A stretch of DNA of 64,000 nt from an uncultured Oscillospiraceae bacterium (lineage in GTDB: Bacteria > Bacillota > Clostridia > Oscillospirales > Ruminococcaceae), in contig CAKSZX010000006.1 of the NCBI GenBank assembly GCA_934526065.1, forward strand, positions 73,857-137,856. The letters are read 5' to 3'. The notes below the pieces were generated by a model. It had not been told where the DNA came from. It made no database searches and was given only the letters and a program-made list of their open reading frames with translations. The stretch's first letter is position 1. Each line of letters starts with the position of its first letter. Below are positions 51,006 to 58,859 of the stretch, piece by piece. The translations under genes were made by a program, and so were the position numbers.

Positions 51006-51770
51006 TTATTTTATGTGAACCTTTTCAATTTTTACCGCTTTGCCGTTATTATCAATTTCGATGAAAACTCCGTTTACATACCCGGGACCCACCGCTGTTT
51101 TAAAGTGTACCGGTCTTAGGTATTTTTGTTTTTCAATCGCAAGTTCCTTTACAACGCCGAGAACCGAATTGTCTGCGCAAACACAGCCTGCATCGGTTAT
51201 ATATCCGGTGCCACCGGGCAAAATTTGCTCGTCATTCGTCTGCACATGGGTATGGGTGCCTACAACGGCACTTACTCTGCCGTCGCAATAATGGGCAAAG
51301 GCGTACTTTTCGGCAGTGGATTCAGCATGAAAGTCCACAAATATATTTTTGCCGTCTATGTCCGCCAGTATTTTGTCAATCTCAAAAAATGGGTTTTTGT
51401 GATTTTCCATAAATGCGGTGCCCATAAGGTTTACCACATACAGTGCGGTTCTGCCAAGGTCAACTTGGCATACGCCACAGCCTTTTTCGGCATATAAAAG
51501 GTTTTGGGGACATAACAGATATTGATTTTCTTCGTAGAGAGAAATATTTGCTCTGCGCATAGAGTGATTACCGCCGGTTATAACATCGGCTCCTGCGGCA
51601 AAAATATCGTCAGCGTCGGCTTTGGTCATGCCGGTACCGCTTTCGTTTGAATTTTCGCCGTTCACTATGCAAACATCGCAACTGTATTCCTTTTTTATGG
51701 CCGGCAGTCTTTTCAGCAGCAACTCTCTGCCGTTATCGCCTACCACATCGCCTATGAATAAAATTTTCAA
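51006..51770 (-). CDS. ymdB: YmdB-family metallophosphoesterase
   Basis: A 254-residue di-metal phosphoesterase. Metal sites are visible in FIGDVVGDNGRE, VNGENSNES, GGNHSM, VDFHAEST and GTHTHVQTND. In B. subtilis YmdB hydrolyses 2',3'-cyclic nucleotides and affects biofilm and motility decisions. The start is TTG 51770: GGGGAG lies seven bases upstream and the protein then begins LKILFIGDVVGD like its relatives. The apparent GTG extension upstream is rejected. Its partner rny lies about 3 kb away on the opposite strand beyond thrS. Confidence 0.93.
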   Translation of the reverse strand: MKILFIGDVVGDNGRELLLKRLPAIKKEYSCDVCIVNGENSNESGTGMTKADADDIFAAGADVITGGNHSMRRANISLYEENQYLLCPQNLLYAEKGCGVCQVDLGRTALYVVNLMGTAFMENHKNPFFEIDKILADIDGKNIFVDFHAESTAEKYAFAHYCDGRVSAVVGTHTHVQTNDEQILPGGTGYITDAGCVCADNSVLGVVKELAIEKQKYLRPVHFKTAVGPGYVNGVFIEIDNNGKAVKIEKVHIK

Positions 51771-51918
51771 TCCTAATCTCCCCAAATAACGATTACTCAC
51801 ATTATAAATACTTTTTGAAAAAAATGCAATTATTTTTTGTGTGAAAATGCGTTAATGTTCAATTAGTTTTTGTAAAATAAATGTGTAATTTAAGATAATG
51901 ACAAATTTGAAACAAACA

Positions 51919-52000
51919 ACGGTAAGTCGTTATGTTTTTATTTTAGATAAAATAAAAACAGCATTTCATCCGAAATGCTGTTTTTGTGTTGAGCTATCGG
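51919..52000. repeat. 82-bp direct repeat, copy 1 (tRNA-Lys 3' remnant)
   Basis: Matches 52119-52200 at 80 of 82 positions and lies exactly 200 bp from it. It contains a duplicate of the tRNA-Lys terminator and of the last 10 bases of the acceptor/T-arm boundary, but the CCA position is changed (TGT for TGG on the plus strand), and the rest of a tRNA is absent. The two copies flank a structured 118-bp insert (52001-52118). Confidence 0.9.
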
Positions 52001-52118
52001 GCGCCCGAGCGTGGTGTGCCGCAAATATACATTTTTTGTGTCTTTGGCCTGCGGCAGATTCGAAGTTCGAATAACCGAGTGAGCCACGCCGAATTTGCCG
52101 ACTTGCAATATAAAATAT
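52001..52118. other. Structured insert between the 82-bp repeats
   Basis: No gene. Nested complementary arms are visible: outer GCGTGG/CCACGC, inner TGCCGCA/TGCGGCA, and two adjacent TTCGAA palindromes. The composition differs from the AT-rich flanks. It could be the footprint of a small mobile element or a small structured RNA. Confidence 0.5.
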
Positions 52119-52200
52119 ACGGTAAGTCGTTATGTTTTTATTTTAGATAAAATAAAAACAGCATTTCATCCGAAATGCTGTTTTCGTGGTGAGCTATCGG
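52119..52200. repeat. 82-bp direct repeat, copy 2 (overlaps the intact tRNA-Lys)
   Basis: The functional copy: it includes the true CCA and 3' end of tRNA-Lys and its terminator. Identity with copy 1 ends 11 bases into the tRNA, as expected for an att-type duplication or a local tandem duplication with loss of the rest. Confidence 0.9.
52149..52184 (-). terminator. Intrinsic terminator of tRNA-Lys
   Basis: Stem CAGCATTTC/GAAATGCTG with a 4-base loop, followed by T-rich sequence on the minus strand. An identical hairpin is at 51949-51984 in the duplicated copy. Confidence 0.85.
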
Positions 52201-52262
52201 GGATTCGAACCCCGGACCCACTGATTAAAAGTCAGTTGCTCTGCCAGCTGAGCTAATAACTC
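52187..52262 (-). tRNA. tRNA-Lys (anticodon UUU)
   Basis: 76 bases on the minus strand including an encoded CCA: acceptor GAGTTAT/ATAGCTC, D-arm GCTC/GAGC, anticodon stem ACTGA/TCAGT with loop CTTTTAA, T-arm CGGGG-TTCGAAT-CCCCG. Consensus promoter upstream. Confidence 0.96.
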
Positions 52263-52289
52263 ACATCTACCTGTCCAGATAGCTTAATT

Positions 52290-52318
52290 ATTATAGCAAA
52301 TGATTTGCACTTTGTCAA
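52290..52318 (-). promoter_or_regulatory. Consensus promoter of tRNA-Lys
   Basis: On the minus strand TTGACA (52313-52318), 17-base spacer, TATAAT (52290-52295). Confidence 0.92.
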
Positions 52319-52388
52319 CAACTTTTTTCAATTTTTTTAAATTCTTCAAAGTTTTTACAGCGTTATCATAAGCAACTCGGACATTATA

Positions 52389-52422
52389 TCACAAAAAATG
52401 CTCTCGGTCAAGCCGAGAGCAT
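52389..52422 (-). terminator. Intrinsic terminator of thrS
   Basis: 10-bp stem ATGCTCTCGG/CCGAGAGCAT with a T tract on the minus strand. Confidence 0.9.
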
Positions 52423-52467
52423 AGTTTTTTAAAATTTATTTAATTTTAAATCCTGTAAGCCAAGAGA

Positions 52468-54384
52468 TTAAAGGCGTCTTTCCTTAATTTCATCGGCAGC
52501 ATAAAGGATAAAGTCTTCAGCTGTAACAGGGTTCTTAAATTCTTCTCTGTCTTTTCTGTCACGAACGGAAACCATGTTGCTTTCAGCCTCTTTGTCACCG
52601 ATAACAAGCATGTAAGGTACTTTCTGACCCTGCTGTTCTCTGATACGGTAGCCCAATGTTTCGTTTCTGTCGTCCAATTTAGCACGGATACCTGCGGCGT
52701 CAAGTTTAGCCATAAGTTCTTTTGCGTAAATCATCTGTGCTTCGCTGTCTGTCTTAATCGGAATAACAACAGCCTGTACAGGGGCAAGCCATGTTGGGAA
52801 TGCGCCTGCAAAGTGTTCGATAAGAATACCGATAAATCTTTCGATTGAACCGTAAACAACACGGTGAATCATTACCGGACGGTGTTTTTCGCCGTCTTCG
52901 CCAATATATTCAAGGTTAAATCTTTCAGGCATAAGCATATCCAGCTGAATTGTGCCGCACTGCCATGTTCTGCCGATAGCGTCGTTAAGGTGGAAGTCAA
53001 TCTTAGGGCCGTAGAATGCGCCGTCGCCTTCGTTGATAACATAAGGCAAACCGATTTCTTCAAGAGCGTTCTTCAAACCGTTTGTTGCCATTTCCCACTG
53101 TTCGTCGGAGCCCATTGAATCCTCAGGTCTTGTTGAAAGCTCTGCGTGATATGTCAAGCCGAATTTTGAGTAAACTTCGTTGAACAATGAAACAACGCCT
53201 TTGATTTCATTCGGAATCTGTTCCGGTGTCATAAAGATATGAGCATCGTCCTGGTGGAAGCATCTTACTCTCATAAGACCGTTCAAGGCACCTGAAAGTT
53301 CGTGTCTGTGTACAAGACCGATTTCGCCTACACGCATCGGCAAATCACGGTATGAGTGTGGTTCCATGCCGTAAACAAGCATGCCGCCCGGGCAGTTCAT
53401 AGGCTTGATTGCGTAATCGTCGCCGTCGATCTTTGTAAAGTACATATTGTCCTTATAGTGATCCCAGTGACCTGACTGTTCCCAAAGTTTTCTGTTAAGA
53501 ATTGTAGGTGTTGAAATTTCAACATAGCCGTTTCTCTTGTGAACTTCTCTCCAATAGTCAAGCAATGTGTTGTAAACAATCATGCCGTTAGGAAGGAAGA
53601 ACGGGAAACCAGGGCCTTCGTCAAACATTTCAAACAATCTAAGCTCTCTGCCAAGCTTTCTGTGGTCTCTCTTTTTGGCCTCTTCAAGCATGTGCAGATA
53701 TTCGTCAAGCTGTTTCTGTTTCGGGAAAGAAATACCGTAAACACGCTTTAACATCTTGTTTTCGGAATTGCCTCTCCAATATGCGCCGGCAACGCTCATA
53801 ATTTTAAATGCGCCTACTGCGCCAAGGCTCATAAGGTGCGGACCTGCGCACAAGTCGGTAAAGCCGTCCTGTTCGTAGAATGAGATAACTTCGCCCTCAG
53901 GCAAGTCGTTTATAAGTTCCTGCTTGTATTCGTTATTTGGGAATTTTGCAAGAGCTTCTTCTTTTGGCAATGTGTATCGTCTTATTGAAGAATTTGCCTT
54001 TGCGATAGCCTTAAATTCGGCCTCGATTTTAGCAATCATTTCTTCGTCGATGTTTACATCGGTATCAATGTCATAGTAGAAACCGTTGTCAACAGCCGGT
54101 CCTATTGTAAGTTTTGCATCCGGAATAAATTTCAAAATGGCCTGTGCCATAATGTGGCTTGATGTGTGCCAGAATGTTTTTTTGCCTTCCCGGTCGTCAA
54201 ATGTAAGGATTTCAACCTCTACATCTTTGTCGGCAATATCTCTCAAATCGTGAATTTCGCCGTTTGCCTTTGCACAAGTTGCCTTTTCCAAAAGTTTTGG
54301 GCTGATAGATTTTGCTATTTCCGCATAGCTGACGGGACTTTCAAACTCTTTAACAGAGCCGTCCTTCAATGTTACTTTGATCAT
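52468..54384 (-). CDS. thrS: Threonyl-tRNA synthetase
   Basis: A 638-residue class II synthetase. In order: TGS domain (1-60), the editing domain with HTSSHIMAQA (metal-binding His pair, about 73-82), the catalytic core with the class II motifs (PMNCPGGMLVYG, VRCFHQDDAHIF, GAFYGPKIDF), and the anticodon-binding domain (from about 535, VQAVVIPIKTDSEA). It charges tRNA-Thr and clears mischarged Ser. The start ATG 54384 follows GAAAGGGA. Upstream is a T-box leader, so uncharged tRNA-Thr induces the gene. Confidence 0.97.
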   Translation of the reverse strand: MIKVTLKDGSVKEFESPVSYAEIAKSISPKLLEKATCAKANGEIHDLRDIADKDVEVEILTFDDREGKKTFWHTSSHIMAQAILKFIPDAKLTIGPAVDNGFYYDIDTDVNIDEEMIAKIEAEFKAIAKANSSIRRYTLPKEEALAKFPNNEYKQELINDLPEGEVISFYEQDGFTDLCAGPHLMSLGAVGAFKIMSVAGAYWRGNSENKMLKRVYGISFPKQKQLDEYLHMLEEAKKRDHRKLGRELRLFEMFDEGPGFPFFLPNGMIVYNTLLDYWREVHKRNGYVEISTPTILNRKLWEQSGHWDHYKDNMYFTKIDGDDYAIKPMNCPGGMLVYGMEPHSYRDLPMRVGEIGLVHRHELSGALNGLMRVRCFHQDDAHIFMTPEQIPNEIKGVVSLFNEVYSKFGLTYHAELSTRPEDSMGSDEQWEMATNGLKNALEEIGLPYVINEGDGAFYGPKIDFHLNDAIGRTWQCGTIQLDMLMPERFNLEYIGEDGEKHRPVMIHRVVYGSIERFIGILIEHFAGAFPTWLAPVQAVVIPIKTDSEAQMIYAKELMAKLDAAGIRAKLDDRNETLGYRIREQQGQKVPYMLVIGDKEAESNMVSVRDRKDREEFKNPVTAEDFILYAADEIKERRL

Positions 54385-54449
54385 GATAATTCCCTTTCTG
54401 TCTTTATAATTTTTTTACAGATTTTTGAAATTTCGGTATTTTTAAGTAT

Positions 54450-54672
54450 AAAAAAATACCTCCATCCCAAACGGGATGAGGTAACTAATAACCCCACGGT
54501 TCCACCCGAATTGCGCAAAATGCGCCACTCTTGTAAGATATAACGGTCTTGCCCGTGCATGGTTCGCCGTGCCTGCTCGGCGGTGGTACTTTGCCTGCAA
54601 CCTGCCCCGTTACACCTGCCCGAGGCTCTCTGTAAAGCTGTGTCAAGCAAAACATATCCGCTTCAATGCTTT
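54450..54672 (-). promoter_or_regulatory. T-box riboswitch controlling thrS
   Basis: The antiterminator core UGGAACCGUGG is on the minus strand at 54494-54504 (consensus T-box motif), followed by a terminator hairpin whose arms include CATCCC/GGGATG (54450-54484) and a T tract. Upstream, the minus strand carries AGAGAGC and other stem I-like sequence. ACC triplets on the minus strand at 54582-54587 are candidate threonine specifiers. Uncharged tRNA-Thr binding to the leader favours readthrough into thrS. Confidence 0.92.
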
Positions 54673-54678
54673 AAGCTC

Positions 54679-54707
54679 ATATTATCACTTTTTACCTTAA
54701 CTGTCAA
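54679..54707 (-). promoter_or_regulatory. Promoter of the thrS T-box leader
   Basis: On the minus strand TTGACA (54702-54707), 17-base spacer, TAATAT (54679-54684). Confidence 0.8.
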
Positions 54708-54715
54708 TATATTTC

Positions 54716-54744
54716 TTGACAATATTAAATTATATCTATAAAAT
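54716..54744 (+). promoter_or_regulatory. Promoter of rny
   Basis: TTGACA (54716-54721), 17-base spacer, TAAAAT (54739-54744); back to back with the thrS promoter. Confidence 0.65.
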
Positions 54745-54877
54745 ATATATGTGACATTTATTATTTATGTAACGGATATATAGTTTAGTATATATGCTGT
54801 GTATTTATGTAATATATATTATAGTATCTTTTTATAAATAAAATTAAATTGTTATTAACTTTTTGAAGGAGAACAGT

Positions 54878-56449
54878 ATGACATCAGTACCATTCTATGT
54901 TTTGGTAGCTGTCATTTTAGTTGCTGTTGTAGCCTGTGCTTTGATTGCCAAAAAAATGTATGATAAGGGCAAAAAAGACAGGCAGATATACGCCGAGGGC
55001 AAAATCGGCGGTGCCGAAGAAAAAGCAGAAAAAATAGTAAATGACGCTATTAAAGCAGCTGAACAAAAACGAAAAGAAGTATTATTGGAGGCCAAGGACG
55101 AAATTTTCCGTTTGAAGGCCGACGGCGAAAAAGAACTTAAAGACCGCCGTAATGAAATCACCCGTCAGGAACGCAGATTAAACCAAAAAGAAGAAAACCT
55201 TGACAAGAAAACCGATGCAATGGAAAAACGCGAGGCAGACCAAAAGCAAAAAGAACTTTTGATTGAGGCAAAGCTTGCCGAAGTAGAGCAGGTTAAAGAG
55301 CGTGAATTGCAAAAGCTGGAAAGCATTTCCGGTTTGTCACAGGACGCCGCAAAGGCTCTTATTTTGGAAAAATTGGATCGGCAGTTGACCCACGAAAAAG
55401 CCGTTAAAATTTCGGCTTACGAGGCTCAGCTGAAAGAGGACAGCGACGAAATGGCAAGGGATATTGTAACCCAGGCCATTGCAAGATGCGCTCGGGATCA
55501 CTCTGCGGAAGCGGTTGTAAGTACCGTTTCATTGCCTAACGATGAAATGAAGGGCAGAATTATCGGCCGTGAGGGCAGAAATATCCGTGCCTTTGAAACC
55601 GCCACCGGTGTTGACCTTATCATCGACGACACACCGGAGGCAATCACAATTTCCAGCTTTGACCCAATCCGCCGTGAAGTTGCAAGACAGGCTTTGGAAA
55701 AACTTATTTCCGACGGCCGTATTCACCCACGGAGAATTGAAGAAACCGTTGAAAAAGCCCGCAGAGAGGTGGAACTTACCATCAAGAAAGAGGGCGAAAG
55801 GGCGGTTATGGACGCCGGCGTACACGGTTTGCACCCTGAGCTTATCAAGCTTATAGGCAGGCTTAAATACCGTACAAGTTACGGCCAAAACATCTTAAAG
55901 CACTCACTTGAAGTAAGCGCTTTGGCAGGCCTTTTGGCAGGGGAACTTGGCGCAGATGTGACAATGGCTAAGCGTGCAGGTCTTTTGCACGATATAGGCA
56001 AGGGTCTTGACCACGAATATGAGGGCACTCATGTTTCAATAGGCGTTGAGGTTGCCAAGAAGTTCAAAGAAAACCCGATTATTATTCACGCTATCCGGGC
56101 ACACCATAACGATGTTGAGCCTACATCGGTTATCGACTTTGTTGTTATCGCCGCCGATGCTATCAGCGCCGCAAGACCGGGTGCAAGAAGAGAAAATATC
56201 GAAAACTACATCAAGCGTCTTGAAAAGCTGGAAGAAATTTCCAACAGCTTCCCTGGCGTAGAGACGAGTTATGCGGTACAGGCCGGCCGTGAGGTTAGAA
56301 TTTTGGTTAAACCGGAGGCCGTAAGCGATGACCAGATCGTTATACTTGCCCGTGATATTGTTGCCCGTATCGAAAACGAGCTTGACTATCCGGGCCAGAT
56401 AAAGGTAAATGTTATCAGAGAAAGCCGCGCAACGGAATTTGCAAAGTAA
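54878..56449 (+). CDS. rny: Ribonuclease Y
   Basis: A 523-residue endoribonuclease that starts mRNA decay. One N-terminal membrane helix (about 5-24) anchors it, followed by a long Lys/Glu-rich coiled coil (30-200), a KH RNA-binding domain (KGRIIGREGRNIRAFE), and the HD domain with metal site LLHDIGKGLDHE. ATG 54878 is chosen because GAAGGAG lies just upstream; the TTG extension at 54863 overlaps that site. In Bacillus it is followed by ymdB and spoVS; here those lie on the other strand behind thrS. Confidence 0.96.
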   Translation: MTSVPFYVLVAVILVAVVACALIAKKMYDKGKKDRQIYAEGKIGGAEEKAEKIVNDAIKAAEQKRKEVLLEAKDEIFRLKADGEKELKDRRNEITRQERRLNQKEENLDKKTDAMEKREADQKQKELLIEAKLAEVEQVKERELQKLESISGLSQDAAKALILEKLDRQLTHEKAVKISAYEAQLKEDSDEMARDIVTQAIARCARDHSAEAVVSTVSLPNDEMKGRIIGREGRNIRAFETATGVDLIIDDTPEAITISSFDPIRREVARQALEKLISDGRIHPRRIEETVEKARREVELTIKKEGERAVMDAGVHGLHPELIKLIGRLKYRTSYGQNILKHSLEVSALAGLLAGELGADVTMAKRAGLLHDIGKGLDHEYEGTHVSIGVEVAKKFKENPIIIHAIRAHHNDVEPTSVIDFVVIAADAISAARPGARRENIENYIKRLEKLEEISNSFPGVETSYAVQAGREVRILVKPEAVSDDQIVILARDIVARIENELDYPGQIKVNVIRESRATEFAK

Positions 56450-56467
56450 AAGTAAGTAAAATAAATA

Positions 56468-56495
56468 AGAGAACGGTTTCGGCCGTTCTCTTTTT
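56468..56495 (+). terminator. Intrinsic terminator of rny
   Basis: 9-bp stem AGAGAACGG/CCGTTCTCT followed by a T tract. Confidence 0.9.
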
Positions 56496-56502
56496 ATATA
56501 TC

Positions 56503-56540
56503 AGAACAGGTCGCCGGGAAAAAGCGACCTGCTCTTTTTA
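56503..56540. terminator. Second hairpin between convergent genes
   Basis: 8-bp stem CAGGTCGC/GCGACCTG, then TCTTTTT on the plus strand. It may be a backup terminator for rny or serve the convergent S9 peptidase gene. Confidence 0.6.
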
Positions 56541-56577
56541 TAAAACATTCAATTATTGTTTCAAGTTATACATAACT

Positions 56578-58557
56578 TTACTTTGTATATTTTGCAATCC
56601 AATCGGTTATTTCCGTCAGTCTGCGCAGGCGGTGCAAGGGTTTGCCACCTCTTGAAAGTTCGTGGTTTTCACCGTGGAATACGCACATTCTGCTGTCCAC
56701 ACCCTTGTCTTTCAAAGCCGTGTAAAGCTGATAGCCCTCGGCGATAGGGCAGCGGTAGTCTTGGTCGGAGTGAATAAACAATGTAGGTGTCTTCATGTTG
56801 GCGACATATTTAAGCGGGCTGGCATTCCACATTTTTTCAACTCCCTTAGGGGTAAAGACAGTTGCCGCACACTGATCTGTGCCGAACATAATGCCTATGT
56901 CGGAAATGCCGTAGAATGAAATCCAGTTGGAAATCGAACGCTGTGTGGCTGCCGCAACAAATCTGTCGGTGTGACCGATAATCCAGTTTGTCATAAATCC
57001 GCCGTAGCTGCCCCCTGTAACGGCCACTTTTTCCTTGTCAATTTGCGGATAAGCCGCCAAAACCCGGTCGGTAAAGTCCATAATATTCAAATAATCGGTT
57101 GTGCCGTATTTGCCACGGAGGTCGCCGAATTCATTGCCCTTGCCGTCGGAGCCGTACGGGTTGCAGAAGAACACAAAGTAACCCATATTTGCCCAGGCTT
57201 GCATTTCGTGGTAGAAAACCTCCCCGTATGCGGTTTTAGGGCCGCCGTGAATATCAAGTATTGCCGGGTATTTCTTTGTCCGGTCATAATCTTTCGGCAA
57301 CAAAACCCAACCGTCAATATCGTAGCCTTGGCTCTTTATTGTCATCTTGTTCGGCTTTGCAACATATGTATCTTTTAAAATATCCTCATTGAAGTGAGAA
57401 ACTTGATGAAGTTTGCCGTCAAATGTGTACACTTCCTGCAACTTCATATCATACATACCCACAAGAATGATTTTGCCGTTTTTAATGTCAAAGCCGTCAA
57501 CGGTGCCTTCTACACCTATTGTCGTTTCTGCCTTGCCGGAAAGGTCACTGCAAATAAGGTGTGCGGCGTTTACAACTGTCGAAACAAAGTAAACTTTGTT
57601 ACCATCTGTGGCAAACCGACCGTTGCCCCCAAGGCGGCAATCACTACCTACGGAGTTGCCGGGGCCCTGCTCGGTGTAAAGGAACATCTCCGGCTCTCCG
57701 CCGTCAAATGATAATTTATACAGACAATCCGACTGGGACACACCATAAGTTTCTTTATATGAGCCGGAAATAACCAACATATTATCAACCCAGTCCATAT
57801 ACGAAACAGACATAGGCTTTTCTGTCAACTGCTTTGTCCGGCCGGTTTTTGTGTCATAGGAGTATATGAAATGAACATCCGCCATTTTTGCGGTGTACTC
57901 CTCGCCGGCGTAGTAGATAACTCCGTCTTTTTCGCAGTAGTCGCCCACACGGAAGTTGGCAGGGGTAATCATTTTAACCTCACCGGTTTTAATGTTGCAT
58001 ACAAACAAGCCACAGCGTTTTTTGTTTATCATCCCTGTGCCGTTAAACCACCATGGGTTTTCGTCAATAACCTCATAATCTGCCTCAGCTTTGTATTTTG
58101 CGGCGGTTTCCTTGCGCTTGTCGGCGTCATAGGTGTAAAAATCCGGGTAATTTACATCAACGGCACCTGTTGCTGCAAAAAGTTCATCGCTTATTTTGTG
58201 TATTGATAATGCGGTGAAAGGCAGAGTAAACGCCGGCAAAGCCTCGCCGCCTTTTACGCTTATGCGGTAGTATGGGGTGAACATATCGCCGCTTTCCCGA
58301 CGCTTTTTCTCGGCATCGGAACGGTTTGCGGCAAAGAGAATGTGTTCGTCATCTTCCCAAATAAAACCGCCTACCTTGCCGTCGGTGATAAAAGGTTTAA
58401 CGGTATCGCCATCAATTAAGTATAAATTCTTTTTGTAGCCGTTGTTTTCAACATCCGGCTCTGCCCGGATAACGGCGGCCAAACTGCCGCTTTTGTTGTA
58501 TTCCAGGCCGGAGAGAAATTTGTACTTGTAAAAATCCTCTAATTGTAATGTGCGCAT
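56578..58557 (-). CDS. S9-family serine peptidase (acylaminoacyl-peptidase-like)
   Basis: A 659-residue two-domain enzyme. The first 390 residues form a beta-propeller-like region with repeated strands, and the C-terminal alpha/beta hydrolase carries Ser in TGGSYGGFMTNW, Asp in FIHSDQDYRCP and His in FHGENHELSRGG. Members cleave short peptides, with the propeller limiting substrate size. There is no signal peptide, so it works in the cytosol, probably on peptides imported or released by other proteases. Start ATG 58557 follows CGGAGA. Monocistronic. Confidence 0.94.
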   Translation of the reverse strand: MRTLQLEDFYKYKFLSGLEYNKSGSLAAVIRAEPDVENNGYKKNLYLIDGDTVKPFITDGKVGGFIWEDDEHILFAANRSDAEKKRRESGDMFTPYYRISVKGGEALPAFTLPFTALSIHKISDELFAATGAVDVNYPDFYTYDADKRKETAAKYKAEADYEVIDENPWWFNGTGMINKKRCGLFVCNIKTGEVKMITPANFRVGDYCEKDGVIYYAGEEYTAKMADVHFIYSYDTKTGRTKQLTEKPMSVSYMDWVDNMLVISGSYKETYGVSQSDCLYKLSFDGGEPEMFLYTEQGPGNSVGSDCRLGGNGRFATDGNKVYFVSTVVNAAHLICSDLSGKAETTIGVEGTVDGFDIKNGKIILVGMYDMKLQEVYTFDGKLHQVSHFNEDILKDTYVAKPNKMTIKSQGYDIDGWVLLPKDYDRTKKYPAILDIHGGPKTAYGEVFYHEMQAWANMGYFVFFCNPYGSDGKGNEFGDLRGKYGTTDYLNIMDFTDRVLAAYPQIDKEKVAVTGGSYGGFMTNWIIGHTDRFVAAATQRSISNWISFYGISDIGIMFGTDQCAATVFTPKGVEKMWNASPLKYVANMKTPTLFIHSDQDYRCPIAEGYQLYTALKDKGVDSRMCVFHGENHELSRGGKPLHRLRRLTEITDWIAKYTK

Positions 58558-58752
58558 AGATAAATGTCTCCGTTTCTTTTAGTATATATTTTTATTATAA
58601 CACATATATATCATATCGGCACTTAAAATTATTCGGCCGAATAGACAAAAAACCGGCAGAAATATTGTCACAAAAACCCGAATTTGTTAAAAATATACAA
58701 TTCAGGACTTTTAAATTCTGCATTTTGGCACTGGAAAAATCTATTAAAAATG

Positions 58753-58781
58753 TTTAAAAAAATATTGATATGTGGTACAAT
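58753..58781 (+). promoter_or_regulatory. Promoter of the EF-G-like gene
   Basis: TTTAAA (58753-58758), 17-base spacer, TACAAT (58776-58781). Confidence 0.5.
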
Positions 58782-58859
58782 TTTTGTATTGAATGTACGA
58801 TTAAAAATAATTTGATATTATTCGGCTTTACAAATCAGACAAAAGGGGGTTCATGTATT

